Origin: Phosphoribacter sp037046615
GTDB lineage: Bacteria > Actinomycetota > Actinomycetes > Actinomycetales > Dermatophilaceae
DNA length: 64,000 nucleotides
Reading direction: 5' to 3'
NCBI GenBank assembly: GCA_037046615.1
Contig: JBAOHD010000008.1
Location: 572,705 to 636,704, forward strand
Part shown: positions 53,553 to 62,241 of the stretch, one piece after another
How the letters are laid out: each line of letters begins with the position of its first letter
How positions within the stretch are numbered: position 1 is the first letter of the stretch
Translations under genes and position numbers: made by a program
Notes under the pieces: model-generated
The model's database searches: none
The model's input: the letters and a program-made list of their open reading frames with translations, nothing else
Told to the model about the DNA's origin: nothing

Positions 53553-55300
53553 CGGCTCACGAACCTTCCTTGCGGGAACTGGCCCGACTTGATCGACTGG
53601 ACGAACTCCCAGATCGCATCCGCGGCGTGGGCGTAGGTCATCTCCTCCAGCGCCGGCAGGTTGCGAGCACCCTGGGTTGCCGCCTGGACGCACGCCGCGG
53701 CAAGCGCGTCGGGATCATTCGGCTTGGCGAGGTAGGCACCAGGGATGTCCTGGACCCCCTTCACGTCGTAGCCGGCCGTCGGCAGACCCATTCCGACGGC
53801 CTCCAGTGCCACCCTCGGCAGGCCCTCCCACAGCGCGGTCTGGACCAGCGCATGGGCCTTCTCGAAGTACGGCACCGGATCGGCGTGTCCGACGCGATGG
53901 ATGTACTCGGCAGCGATCAGCTTCTCGAAGGCGGGGTGACGATCCAGCTCGCCCTTGCCCAGCATGGTGACGCGGGGGTGCACCCCTCGCTCCAGGAGCA
54001 AGTGGACCAGCGAGACCACGTCCAGAGGGTTCTTACGCGCGGTGAACTCCCCGCACCAGACCAGCCTCATGACGTCCCCCTCGTCCCAGCGCTCGATCCG
54101 GCGACGCGCGAACCGCTCGACGTCCAGGCCCACACCGTTGGCGAGACGGAGCCGGGGAAGGGACGGCGCGTGGGCGCGGAACCAGTCCTCGTCGGCCTGG
54201 TTGATGAGGATCGCGCCTGCGGTCCGGCGGAGCAGGGCCTTCTCCACGGCCCGGTAGGGGAGGCTGCGCAGGTTCTCGTCGTTCCAGTGCAGGCCGTGGG
54301 CGAAATAGACCACCGGGGCCGAGACCCGGGCCGCGCGCACCAACATGGACGCGGTCGCGGTGTTGGTCACCACGACATCGACACCCTCGCTCTCCACCCA
54401 GTCGCGCAGCCCGGACAGCGCCTTGCGATTGGACGGGTGGGGATTGCGGGTCAACCCCTCGATGATCGTCTGGTCGGAGAACTTCTTGGAGGCATCGCCG
54501 GCCGCGGTCACGACCCTGGCCCCCTGCTCCCGCCAGCGGTCCACGATCTCGACGAAGAAGGCGTCCAGGGTGTGTCCGATGCTGGTCAGCAGCCCGATGG
54601 TGATCGGCTTGCGACGCTTGATCGGGGCAGCAGGGACTCCGACGACGGTGACCGAGTCGTCCACCGACCTGACCACCGTGGCACCCATGCCGACCGTGGC
54701 CCCTCGGCCGACGGTGACCCCCTGGATGATGTCGGCGCCTGCGCCGACCAGGGCCTCCGACCCCACGCGGACGTTGCCCGAGATGCAGGCAGACGGGTTG
54801 AGGCTGGAGTAGTCCCCCAGCGACGAGTCGTGGCCGACGACCACCCCCTGGTTGATGTGGACGCTGCGCCCGGTGGTGACGTTGGTGTCCAGCGCGACGT
54901 GGTCGGAGACCACCGTCCCCGGGCCGAGCACCACGCCCTGCCCGAGACAGCTATTGGGGTGGACCACGGTCATCGGCTCATGCTGGCCCTCGAACATCGC
55001 ATCGACCTTGCGCCGGGCGCTGCCGCTGCCGATGCCGATGACGTAGCGATGACGCCCCGGGTTCGACCCGAGCCAGTCGGTGACCGTGCCGAGGTAAGGC
55101 ACGCCCGGGAAGCAGGAGGTCAGCTGGTCGAGGTTCTCCTGGGTGGGGTTGTCGTCCAGGACGCCGGCGATGAGGCCGGCCGGCTCACCGGCAGCGGCGA
55201 GCGTGTCCACGACGACGTTCAGCGTGTGGCGACCAGCGCCACCGAGTCCCACCACGACGATGGGCAGCTTGTCCTGCACGAGGTTCTCCTTCTCGGTCAT
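53549..55300 (-). CDS. Fused sugar N-acetyltransferase (PglD/NeuD type) and GT4 glycosyltransferase
   Basis: 583 residues. The N-terminal ~215 form a NeuD/PglD acyltransferase: a nucleotide-sugar-binding start (LPIVVVGLGGAGRHTLN) and a left-handed beta-helix with VHINQGVVVGHDSSLGDYSSL, where GHD carries the catalytic His. The C-terminal ~360 are a GT4 enzyme, with LVWCGEFTARKNPLDVVSLV and ALWEGLPRVALEAVGMGLPT (the E-x7-E motif). PglD acetylates the 4-amino sugar made by the next two enzymes, and PglA-like GT4 would add the second sugar. I see no frameshift at the join. It is coupled to the genes on both sides. Confidence 0.85.
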   Translation of the reverse strand: MTEKENLVQDKLPIVVVGLGGAGRHTLNVVVDTLAAAGEPAGLIAGVLDDNPTQENLDQLTSCFPGVPYLGTVTDWLGSNPGRHRYVIGIGSGSARRKVDAMFEGQHEPMTVVHPNSCLGQGVVLGPGTVVSDHVALDTNVTTGRSVHINQGVVVGHDSSLGDYSSLNPSACISGNVRVGSEALVGAGADIIQGVTVGRGATVGMGATVVRSVDDSVTVVGVPAAPIKRRKPITIGLLTSIGHTLDAFFVEIVDRWREQGARVVTAAGDASKKFSDQTIIEGLTRNPHPSNRKALSGLRDWVESEGVDVVVTNTATASMLVRAARVSAPVVYFAHGLHWNDENLRSLPYRAVEKALLRRTAGAILINQADEDWFRAHAPSLPRLRLANGVGLDVERFARRRIERWDEGDVMRLVWCGEFTARKNPLDVVSLVHLLLERGVHPRVTMLGKGELDRHPAFEKLIAAEYIHRVGHADPVPYFEKAHALVQTALWEGLPRVALEAVGMGLPTAGYDVKGVQDIPGAYLAKPNDPDALAAACVQAATQGARNLPALEEMTYAHAADAIWEFVQSIKSGQFPQGRFVSR

Positions 55301-55386
55301 CGGGTCTCCAGGGGTGTGTCGATGGACGGGGGCTTCGGTCGGGCGATGGGCCGCTTGTTGTGCACGGGGTTGTCCGTCTTGGTCAT
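55297..55386 (-). CDS. 29-codon ORF created by an 86-bp tandem duplication
   Basis: The ORF starts at ATG 55386, overlapping the aminotransferase stop, and ends at 55297, overlapping the next ATG (55300). Both junctions read CCTGGAGACCCGATGACC. The sequence around the first ATG and the second aligns with few mismatches for about 35 bases upstream and 35 downstream. The peptide MTKTDNPVHNKRPIARP is thus a diverged copy of the start of the fusion gene (MTEKENLVQDKLPIVVV), and its end PLETR is a copy of the aminotransferase end FLETR. It is possibly only a coupling spacer. Confidence 0.6.
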   Translation of the reverse strand: MTKTDNPVHNKRPIARPKPPSIDTPLETR

Positions 55387-56528
55387 CGGGTCTCCAGGAA
55401 CGTGTTGATGGACTGGTGGATTCGATCGAGGTCTGCGTCGGTGAGGGCAGAGCCCGAGGGGAGCGTCACCCCGCGGGAGAACAGGTCCGCGCTGATCCCG
55501 CCGGCGGGGTACTCGTCATGGGTGAAGTAGTCCAGCCCACGGTGGACCGGCTGGAGGTGCATGGGCTTCCACAGGGGCCGGGTCTCGATGTCGTCACCGG
55601 CCAGTGAGCCGATCAGGTCAGCAGACTGCCAGCCGGCGGTGGAGGGGTCCACCAGAATCGAGGTGAGCCAGCAGGAGTCCTCGCGGTCGTCCCCGCCGTC
55701 GAAAATCTCGACACCGTTCACGCCGGAGAACAGGCCACGGTAGAACTCGCGGACCTGTCGGCGCCGCCCCATCATCTCGGGGAGCCTGGACAGCTGGGCG
55801 CGACCCAGCCCGGCGAGCAGGTTGGAGAGCCGGTAGTTGTACCCGATCTCGGTGTGCTCGTAGTGCAGGACGGGTTCGCGGGCCTGGGTGGACAGCTTGC
55901 GGACGTGCTGGGCGAGTTCCTCGTCGTCGGTCAGGTACATGCCACCACCGCTGGTGGTCATGATCTTGTTCCCGTTGAAGGAGACCGCCGCGGAGGTGCC
56001 GAAGGAACCCGCCGGACGACCTCCCAGGGTGGCACCCATGCCCTCGGCGGCATCGGAGACGACCGGGATCGAGCGATCGCCGGCGATGGCGTTGATGCGG
56101 TCGTAGTCGGCCAGCTTGCCCAGCAGGTCGACAGGCATGACGGCTGCGACGCGCTGGCCCTTGTCGGCCAGGGAGTCCAGCGCAACCTCCAACAGGCCGG
56201 GGTCCATGTTGCCGGTCTGGTCGCAGTCGACCAGGACCGGGACGGCTCGCGCGTGGATGATCGAGTTCACCGTGGCCGCGAAGGTCATGGTGGAGGTGAC
56301 CACCCTGTCCCCCGGCTTGACGCCGAGGACCAGCAGGGACAGGTGGAGGGCGGCGGTGCAGCTGGACAGGCCGACGGCATGGCGACGATGGCAGTAGGTG
56401 GCAACCTCGGCCTCGAAGGCATCCAGCTCGGGGCCGGCGGAGGTGATGTAGTTGGTCTCGAAGGCACGAGCCAGCGCTGACTTCTCGGCCGGACCGACGT
56501 CAGGCGGGGAGAGGAAGATTCGGGTCAC
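55383..56528 (-). CDS. DegT/DnrJ/EryC1 sugar aminotransferase (PglE-like)
   Basis: 381 residues. It opens RIFLSPPDVGPAEKSALARAFETNYI and has VGLSSCTAALHLSLL for cofactor binding. The PLP lysine lies in AAVSFNGNKIMTTSGGGMYL (about residue 186). It should aminate the 4-keto-6-deoxy sugar nucleotide made by the upstream dehydratase. ATG 56528 overlaps the dehydratase stop by ATGA. Confidence 0.92.
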   Translation of the reverse strand: MTRIFLSPPDVGPAEKSALARAFETNYITSAGPELDAFEAEVATYCHRRHAVGLSSCTAALHLSLLVLGVKPGDRVVTSTMTFAATVNSIIHARAVPVLVDCDQTGNMDPGLLEVALDSLADKGQRVAAVMPVDLLGKLADYDRINAIAGDRSIPVVSDAAEGMGATLGGRPAGSFGTSAAVSFNGNKIMTTSGGGMYLTDDEELAQHVRKLSTQAREPVLHYEHTEIGYNYRLSNLLAGLGRAQLSRLPEMMGRRRQVREFYRGLFSGVNGVEIFDGGDDREDSCWLTSILVDPSTAGWQSADLIGSLAGDDIETRPLWKPMHLQPVHRGLDYFTHDEYPAGGISADLFSRGVTLPSGSALTDADLDRIHQSINTFLETR

Positions 56529-58399
56529 GATACGACTTTCGGGGAGAGGGTTTCGGTGGTCTGGAGCCCTGCGGCGGTCTGCGCGGGGCGATGCGACGCC
56601 GGGGTGGCCCCGGAGTGGTGATGGGCGTTCTTGGCAGAGGCGACGAGCTCGTCGTGCATGGCGTCGACCTTCTCGGGGGACCGGGGCTCCACCATGACGT
56701 GGGAGATCATCGGGTGGGTGCGCGGCTGGGTCTCGTCACCGTGATCGAACAGGACCTCGTGCATCTTCTCGCCGGGGCGCAGCCCGGTGAAGACGATCTC
56801 GATCTTCTTGCCCGAGCGGTGGGCCAGGTACTTGGCCACGTCCTGGATCTTGACCGGCTCACCCATGTCGAGGACCATCACCTCACCGTCGTTGCCGATG
56901 GCACCGGCCTGGATGACCAGCTCGCATGCCTCGGGGATGGTCATGAAGAAGCGGGTCACCTCGGGGTCGGTGACGGTGATGGGCCCGCCCTTCTCGATCT
57001 GCTGGGTGAAGGTGTGCAACATCGAGCCACGCGAGCCCAACACGTTGCCGAAGCGAACCGAGATGTAGCGCCCGGGGCGGTTCTGGCCGTACCAGGCCGT
57101 CAGGTACTCAGCACACCGCTTTGTCTTGCCCAGGATCGAGCTGGGGTCGGCCGCCTTGTCGGTGGAGATGTTGACGAAGGTCTCCACCCCGTAGCGGTCA
57201 GCCGCTTCGAGGACGTTGCGGGTCCCGATCACGTTCGTCTTCCAGCCCTCCTCGGGGTACTGCTCCAGCAGCGGCAGGTGCTTCAGCGCAGCGGCGTGGA
57301 ACACGACCTCGGGACGGTGCTCGCCGAAGATGACGTCCAGGGCCTGGGGGTCGCGGATGTCGACCAGGACGACGTCGGGGGTGTCCAGCAGGGCCTTGCC
57401 GTAGACCTTCAGCTGCGTGGCGTGCAGGCCGCCCTCGTCCCGGTCCACGATGACGAGCCGCTCAGGGCCGAAGTTGTGCAGCTGGCGGACCAGCTCCGAA
57501 CCGATGGAGCCCCCACCCCCGGTCACCAGGACCCGCTTGTTCTTGACGTAGGAGGAGACCTGGCCGATGTTGGTCTCGATCTGGCGGCGGCCCAGCAGGT
57601 CGTTCACGTCGATGTCGCGCACGTCGGTCAGCGACAGCCTGCCGCCGAAGATGTCGCGGATGGCCGGCACGATCTTCATCTCGATCCCGGCCTTGCGGGT
57701 GGTGGCCTCGATGCTGCTGACCAGGGTGGGGGTGGCGAGGGTCACCGCGAGGATGACGGCCTCGACCTCCTTGTCCCTGATCACGTCGGACAGGGTGGTC
57801 CCGTTGCCGAGCACTCGCTGTCCCTCCAGCACCAACGATGCCTTGCGCGGGTCGTCGTCGATGAATCCGATCGCCCGGTAGGGGGAGTCGGTGTGGGTGC
57901 GCAGCAGCCTGGCCACCTGTGCCCCGGAGTCACCGGCGCCGTAGATCAGGGCCCGCTTGCCCTGCGACCGCGCCTGGCGCTCACGCTGGCGCCGGGATCG
58001 AAGCATCAACCGCGGCAGCAGCATGAACACCGGAGCACTCAGCGGGGCCACGACGGCGAGCGCATAGGGGAAGGGGGCTCCCGGCTCGTACCTGCCGGTC
58101 ATCGACAACCCCAGGTAGGCCAGCCCGGCCAGGCAGGCCACGACGGCCCAGTTGAAGCCGAGACCGGTGACCTCGTCGAACGACCCGGTGCGCCAGCGGC
58201 CCAGGTACATCTTGGAGTAGGTGCCGACAACGGCCTGCAGGAAGCAGGCGATCACGGCGTAGGCGAGGATCGGGCTGAACGGGATGCCATACACGAGGCC
58301 GCGGTAGTAGCCGGCGAAGGCCACCGTTGTGGCCAGGAGCCAACTGAGGCAGTCCCACAGCAGGAAGCCCCACTTGGTGCGGTTGAGCAGGTCGGTCAC
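56525..58399 (-). CDS. Membrane-bound UDP-sugar 4,6-dehydratase (PglF/CapD type)
   Basis: 624 residues. Four membrane helices (about 10-130) are followed by a Rossmann CoA-binding-like domain (RALIYGAGDSGAQVARLL). The dehydratase domain has VLVTGGGGSIGSELVRQL (about 289-306), the catalytic STDKA in VNISTDKAADPSSILGKTKR and VRFGNVLGSRGSM. In PglF the Thr-Asp-Lys triad does the chemistry and all three are here. It likely converts UDP-GlcNAc to the 4-keto-6-deoxy sugar. It is second in the operon after the polymerase. Confidence 0.92.
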   Translation of the reverse strand: MTDLLNRTKWGFLLWDCLSWLLATTVAFAGYYRGLVYGIPFSPILAYAVIACFLQAVVGTYSKMYLGRWRTGSFDEVTGLGFNWAVVACLAGLAYLGLSMTGRYEPGAPFPYALAVVAPLSAPVFMLLPRLMLRSRRQRERQARSQGKRALIYGAGDSGAQVARLLRTHTDSPYRAIGFIDDDPRKASLVLEGQRVLGNGTTLSDVIRDKEVEAVILAVTLATPTLVSSIEATTRKAGIEMKIVPAIRDIFGGRLSLTDVRDIDVNDLLGRRQIETNIGQVSSYVKNKRVLVTGGGGSIGSELVRQLHNFGPERLVIVDRDEGGLHATQLKVYGKALLDTPDVVLVDIRDPQALDVIFGEHRPEVVFHAAALKHLPLLEQYPEEGWKTNVIGTRNVLEAADRYGVETFVNISTDKAADPSSILGKTKRCAEYLTAWYGQNRPGRYISVRFGNVLGSRGSMLHTFTQQIEKGGPITVTDPEVTRFFMTIPEACELVIQAGAIGNDGEVMVLDMGEPVKIQDVAKYLAHRSGKKIEIVFTGLRPGEKMHEVLFDHGDETQPRTHPMISHVMVEPRSPEKVDAMHDELVASAKNAHHHSGATPASHRPAQTAAGLQTTETLSPKVVS

Positions 58400-58420
58400 G
58401 ATACTTCTTTCCGAAGGGGG

Positions 58421-59506
58421 TCAGATGATGGAGTGGTAGGGCATGAGGTCGTCGTAGGCGAGGATGTGTGCCGCATAGTAGGCGAGGGTCATGGCCCCCA
58501 GCCCGATGTTGTGGATGGATGACCGGGGGCGTTGCGCCAGGCACAACGGCACCAGCACGACCAGGAACAGCTTGAAGTAGGCGCTCATCCGGAACAGGAC
58601 CACCGCCTGGGTTCCCACGATCATGAAGCCGATGCCCAGGAGCACCCACATCGCGTACCGTGTCACCTCAGGGTCCTGGCTGCCGCGGGAGACCCAGAAG
58701 GCGTACAGGGCGAGGGCCGCGGTCAAGGCCAGCTGGAGCCAGGCGCCCAGTCCCGTCTCCGATCCTTCCAGGATGTAGGCGCCGTAGCGAGAGTTCATGG
58801 TGGAGACGAGGGGTGCCAGGAAGGTCAGACCTCCCAGCGCCAGGACCCCGGCGCCCAGGACCACCATGACCACCTGCTTCATGGTCGGCTTCCACCTCTG
58901 GGTCAGGTAGAGGATGACGGCCGCGAGGAGCGCGGTGATGTGGAAGGAAGCGGCCACCAGGCTCAGCACGACGTAGACCCACCGCCGGCGGGGCAGGTAG
59001 GTGATCGCCAGCATCAGGAAGGCCATGGCCATGGACTGGCGCACCATGTTGAACGAGGACAGGTAGAACGCCAGGCCGATCCACAACACCCAGCTGAGGA
59101 CCACACGGTCGCCCATGATCCGCCTGATGGCCAACCAGGACGGCACCACTGTGAGGATCGAGCAGATCGTGAAGAAGACAGCCGGCTCATCGGTGAAGGT
59201 CTTGATGGCCAGCTGCAACAGCACGAAGCCAGGTTCCTGCGTGGCCGTGGCCAACGTGTACCCCCAGTCATACGGGTTGACCCGGTTGAAGATCACCCGG
59301 TACGTGCCGTAGTCGGTACCCGTGGCGTAACGCAGGCCGCCCATCGCGACCAGCGGTACCAGAGCCAGCAGGTAGAAGGGATTCCACCCCGTTCGCGCAC
59401 CCCCGTTCCCGGCCACCAGGGCACCCTGGCGACGAAACGCAGCAAGGTAGGTGCCGGCCGTCACCAGGGCGATGCTCAGACCGAGGACGGCGAAGTAGGG
59501 GCTCAT
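58421..59506 (-). CDS. EpsG/Wzy-like polysaccharide polymerase
   Basis: 361 residues with about ten membrane helices and the EpsG-type pattern: RYATGTDYGTYRVIFN near residue 60, and RQSMAMAFLMLAITYLPRRRW near residue 160. It should polymerise lipid-linked repeat units outside the membrane. It is the first gene of the minus-strand operon, divergent from the kinase gene. Confidence 0.82.
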   Translation of the reverse strand: MSPYFAVLGLSIALVTAGTYLAAFRRQGALVAGNGGARTGWNPFYLLALVPLVAMGGLRYATGTDYGTYRVIFNRVNPYDWGYTLATATQEPGFVLLQLAIKTFTDEPAVFFTICSILTVVPSWLAIRRIMGDRVVLSWVLWIGLAFYLSSFNMVRQSMAMAFLMLAITYLPRRRWVYVVLSLVAASFHITALLAAVILYLTQRWKPTMKQVVMVVLGAGVLALGGLTFLAPLVSTMNSRYGAYILEGSETGLGAWLQLALTAALALYAFWVSRGSQDPEVTRYAMWVLLGIGFMIVGTQAVVLFRMSAYFKLFLVVLVPLCLAQRPRSSIHNIGLGAMTLAYYAAHILAYDDLMPYHSII

Positions 59507-59736
59507 GCGGGCCTTTCAGGACCAGCAGGGGCTGGCCGAAGCGTTATCGGGAGCTGTGTACGCTGAGACGGTATCAGTCTCACAAGGGGATTGCCAAACA
59601 AACCACGCATGGTCACAAGGGCATTTCTGGTGTGGCGCTGTGACAATCCGATGATAGTGTGTAGCATACTGAACGTCATCCGAAGGCACAGCAGGAACAC
59701 CTGCGCATCGCCACCCCAACGACCCGAAAGGCTCAC
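59507..59736. promoter_or_regulatory. Divergent promoter region of the two capsule transcripts
   Basis: 230 bases without a gene. Toward the kinase, GTGACA (59640-59645), a 16-base gap and TAGCAT (59662-59667) form a fair promoter. Its TGTAGCAT resembles the -10 region of the deacetylase operon (TGTTAGCAT). The untranslated leader is then about 65 bases, with GAAAGG before ATG 59737. The minus-strand promoter is not obvious. The A+T content is the highest in the capsule region. Confidence 0.5.
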
Positions 59737-61260
59737 ATGAGCACCAGTGACTCGGCTGCCCTGGCCCACCCCTCCTTGACGGAGCCGAAGCCGCGGAAGT
59801 CCCTGGATGCCCGTTACGCGGCCACCCTCCTCAAGCACTGGAGGAGCATCCTCGCCCTCACCCTGGTGGGAGCCATCGCCGGTGTGGGGATGACCTTCCT
59901 GATCATCCCGCAGTACACCTCCACCTCACGACTTTTCTTCGTCGTCCAGAACGGCAAGACCGCCACCGACCTGAATGCCGGCTCCACCTACGCGGAGCGA
60001 CAGGTCGCCAGCTTCGCCCGGTTGACCAAGGAGCCGCTGGTCATCGACTCCGTTCGTCGCCAGACCGGGTTCGGGGGAAGCACCGCCCAGCTGCAGCGCA
60101 AGGTCTCCACCAAGGTCGAACCGGACACCGTGATGCTGACCATCTCGGTCAGTGACCCCGACCCGCAGCAGGCGGCCCTGCTGGCCAACTCGCTGGCCAA
60201 TGAGCTCGCTTCCACCGTGCGCGACATCACTCCCAAGTCGGAGGGTGCCGACACCATCAAGGCGACGGTGACGACCCAGGCGTCCCCGGCCAGCAGCCCC
60301 TCCTCTCCCAGCCAACTCCAGTACGCGCTGGTGGGCGCGATGATCGGCGCGCTGCTCTCGTCCCTGCTGTGGCTGGGGCGCGAGACCTTCAACTCCCGCC
60401 TGCGCGACGGTGAGGACCTGGCCCGGATCACCGACACGTCCCTGATCGGGGAGATCCCCTTCGCACGGGACATGGGTGAGCACGACACCCTGGCGGTTGC
60501 CGCCAACAGCGAGACCCCGATGGCCGAGGCGATGCGCACCATGGTGGCCAAGATGCGCTTCTCCCTGCGCAAGCGGGATTCGGCCAACGTCGTCCTGGTG
60601 ACCTCCTCGATTCCGGCCGAGGGCAAGTCCACCCTGTCCGCCAACATCGCCGCGGCAATGTCGGAGAGCGGCTGGAACACCCTGCTGGTCGACTGCGACC
60701 TTCGCCGCCCCAGCGTGGCCGAGTACCTCGGCCTGAATGCCTACTCCGGCCTGACCAGCGTCCTGATCGGCGATGCCAAGATCGAGGACGTGATCCAGCA
60801 CATCCCCGGCAGCGACATGGACATCATCCCATCAGGCCCCGTCCCGCCCAACGTCACCGAGCTGATCAGCTCTGATGAGATGGCGGCCTTCATCAAGAAG
60901 GCCGGGGAGACGTATGAGTACATCATCCTGGACACTCCGCCCGTGCTTCCTGTCGCCGACTCGCTCACCCTGTCCGAGTACGCCGACGCCGTGGTGGTCG
61001 TCTCCAACGCCCAGGGGACCCGCACCCACCAGCTTCGCAAGGCCATCGAATCCCTGGACGCAGTCAACGCCAACGTCATCGGTGTGGCCATCAACAAGAT
61101 GAAGGCCACCAAGGGCACCTACTACGGCCAGTACACCTACCACCGCTACGACCAGGAAGCCAGCACCGAGAGCGCGCCCCGTCGTTCTGCGGCCAAGCCC
61201 TCCCGCGCACGGAAGCACTCCCACAACAGGGTCTCCGGCGACGGGACCATCGCACTGTGA
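59737..61260 (+). CDS. Wzz-type chain-length protein fused to BY-kinase
   Basis: 507 residues. Wzz domain: first helix LKHWRSILALTLVGAIAGVGMTFLIIP (about 30-55), extracellular part to ~190, second helix near 195-215. The kinase has Walker A SSIPAEGKSTLSANI (about 290-304), Walker A' LLVDCDLRRPS and Walker B YIILDTPPV. The tail has a tyrosine cluster (TYYGQYTYHRYDQ, about 462-474) for autophosphorylation. It sets polysaccharide length and is probably reversed by the phosphatase at 49,948. The downstream gene overlaps its stop by GTGA. Confidence 0.93.
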   Translation: MSTSDSAALAHPSLTEPKPRKSLDARYAATLLKHWRSILALTLVGAIAGVGMTFLIIPQYTSTSRLFFVVQNGKTATDLNAGSTYAERQVASFARLTKEPLVIDSVRRQTGFGGSTAQLQRKVSTKVEPDTVMLTISVSDPDPQQAALLANSLANELASTVRDITPKSEGADTIKATVTTQASPASSPSSPSQLQYALVGAMIGALLSSLLWLGRETFNSRLRDGEDLARITDTSLIGEIPFARDMGEHDTLAVAANSETPMAEAMRTMVAKMRFSLRKRDSANVVLVTSSIPAEGKSTLSANIAAAMSESGWNTLLVDCDLRRPSVAEYLGLNAYSGLTSVLIGDAKIEDVIQHIPGSDMDIIPSGPVPPNVTELISSDEMAAFIKKAGETYEYIILDTPPVLPVADSLTLSEYADAVVVVSNAQGTRTHQLRKAIESLDAVNANVIGVAINKMKATKGTYYGQYTYHRYDQEASTESAPRRSAAKPSRARKHSHNRVSGDGTIAL

Positions 61261-61811
61261 CAGACATGGACGTGGGCCCGGCGATGGATGACCTCCTCGC
61301 CGCGTACCGCGAACACTCCGAGGCGCTCACCCGCAAGGGATCGTCATCACGGGCGTCGGCGCAGGCACTGGCCGACAGCCTGCGTGATGCCGTCACAGCT
61401 GGTTCCAGCATTGACGAGGCAGCACTGGTGACTGGTATGGACATCGAGACGGTCAACGATCTCCTCGACAACCACCCGTGCCCGTCATGCTCCTACATGG
61501 TCGGGCGTGCTGCCCCGCTGTGCCTCCAGCGCCACGAAGGGCACGCCCTGGTGATCGCTGCCCTGTCATCCACAGGGGCCGCGCTCAACGCAGCCGAGAA
61601 GGACATGCTGGCAGAGCTGGCATCGGTGTCAGCAACGGCCAACGGCCCTCGTCCGGAGTGGTCCATGCGCCGGCTGGCATCAGCACGACTGACGACCCTG
61701 GTGGACCACCTGCACACCACTCGCCGGGTGAAGTGGCAGGACCTGGCTTCCGCCACCGGGCTCAGCGTGGCAGCGCTCCGCCAGCGCGTATCGCGCCATT
61801 CAGGACTCTGA
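61257..61811 (+). CDS. Hypothetical protein with HTH-like ends
   Basis: 184 residues from GTG 61257. Two helix-turn-helix-like parts are seen: AGSSIDEAALVTGMDIETVNDLL (about 46-68) and the C-terminal WQDLASATGLSVAALRQRVSRH. The middle has CPSC and a later Cys. The first part resembles AGSSMRSVAELAGIAPNSVSNRL of the gene at 62238. It is translationally coupled to the kinase, so a regulator of the capsule operon is likely. Family not recognised. Confidence 0.6.
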   Translation: MTDMDVGPAMDDLLAAYREHSEALTRKGSSSRASAQALADSLRDAVTAGSSIDEAALVTGMDIETVNDLLDNHPCPSCSYMVGRAAPLCLQRHEGHALVIAALSSTGAALNAAEKDMLAELASVSATANGPRPEWSMRRLASARLTTLVDHLHTTRRVKWQDLASATGLSVAALRQRVSRHSGL

Positions 61812-61908
61812 AGAAGGGAGCGGCCGCCCCGTCTGGAAGTGACCAACACCCCCACGACACCTGAGGCCACCCGTACTGCGACCGCATCTGAGCCCAGGAG
61901 GTTCTGCC

Positions 61909-62241
61909 ATGTCCACACCCACATCGCCCCACGAGGCTCTCGTGGCACAGTTCAGCCGGGACCTTCGCGCGGCCGACCCTGCCTCGCTGGCAGTGCGCCT
62001 CGTCCGCGCCCAAGGCCAGCGCGTGAACGTCGCACTGGAACAAGCGCTCACTCTCCTGACAGATGAGCGTCCGCTTGTGATCGACACGCTCTACCAGAGC
62101 AGCATCGAGAACACGGGCCTGTGGCCCAGTCATCTGGCTCAGAGGCTCAGCACAGCCCGGGCCGTCCTCATCGACAGCCCCTCGCTGATCGTGTGCAAAA
62201 GTTGCACATGTGCAGTTTCTGCACATACCATCGGAGCATGA
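61909..62241 (+). CDS. Small hypothetical protein
   Basis: 110 residues behind a strong CAGGAGG. It is soluble and helical (ASLAVRLVRAQGQRVNVALEQALTLL). The last ~15 residues (IVCKSCTCAVSAHTIGA) are encoded by the tandem operator of the next gene, so the tail may be incidental. Its TGA overlaps the next ATG. Family not recognised. Confidence 0.55.
   Translation: MSTPTSPHEALVAQFSRDLRAADPASLAVRLVRAQGQRVNVALEQALTLLTDERPLVIDTLYQSSIENTGLWPSHLAQRLSTARAVLIDSPSLIVCKSCTCAVSAHTIGA
62192..62231 (+). promoter_or_regulatory. Tandem palindromic operator over a leaderless promoter
   Basis: TGTGCA-N5-TGCACA occurs twice back to back: 62192-62208 and 62209-62225. It overlaps a promoter with -35 TTGCAC (62202-62207) and, 18 bases on, -10 TACCAT (62226-62231), six bases before ATG 62238. 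Two equal 17-bp sites one after the other suggest cooperative binding of a dimeric repressor, plausibly the HTH protein encoded just downstream. Confidence 0.7.

Noticed and set aside
56591..58522. Plus-strand 643-residue frame opposite the dehydratase
   Set aside because: Antisense shadow of the PglF/CapD-like gene whose motifs are clear.
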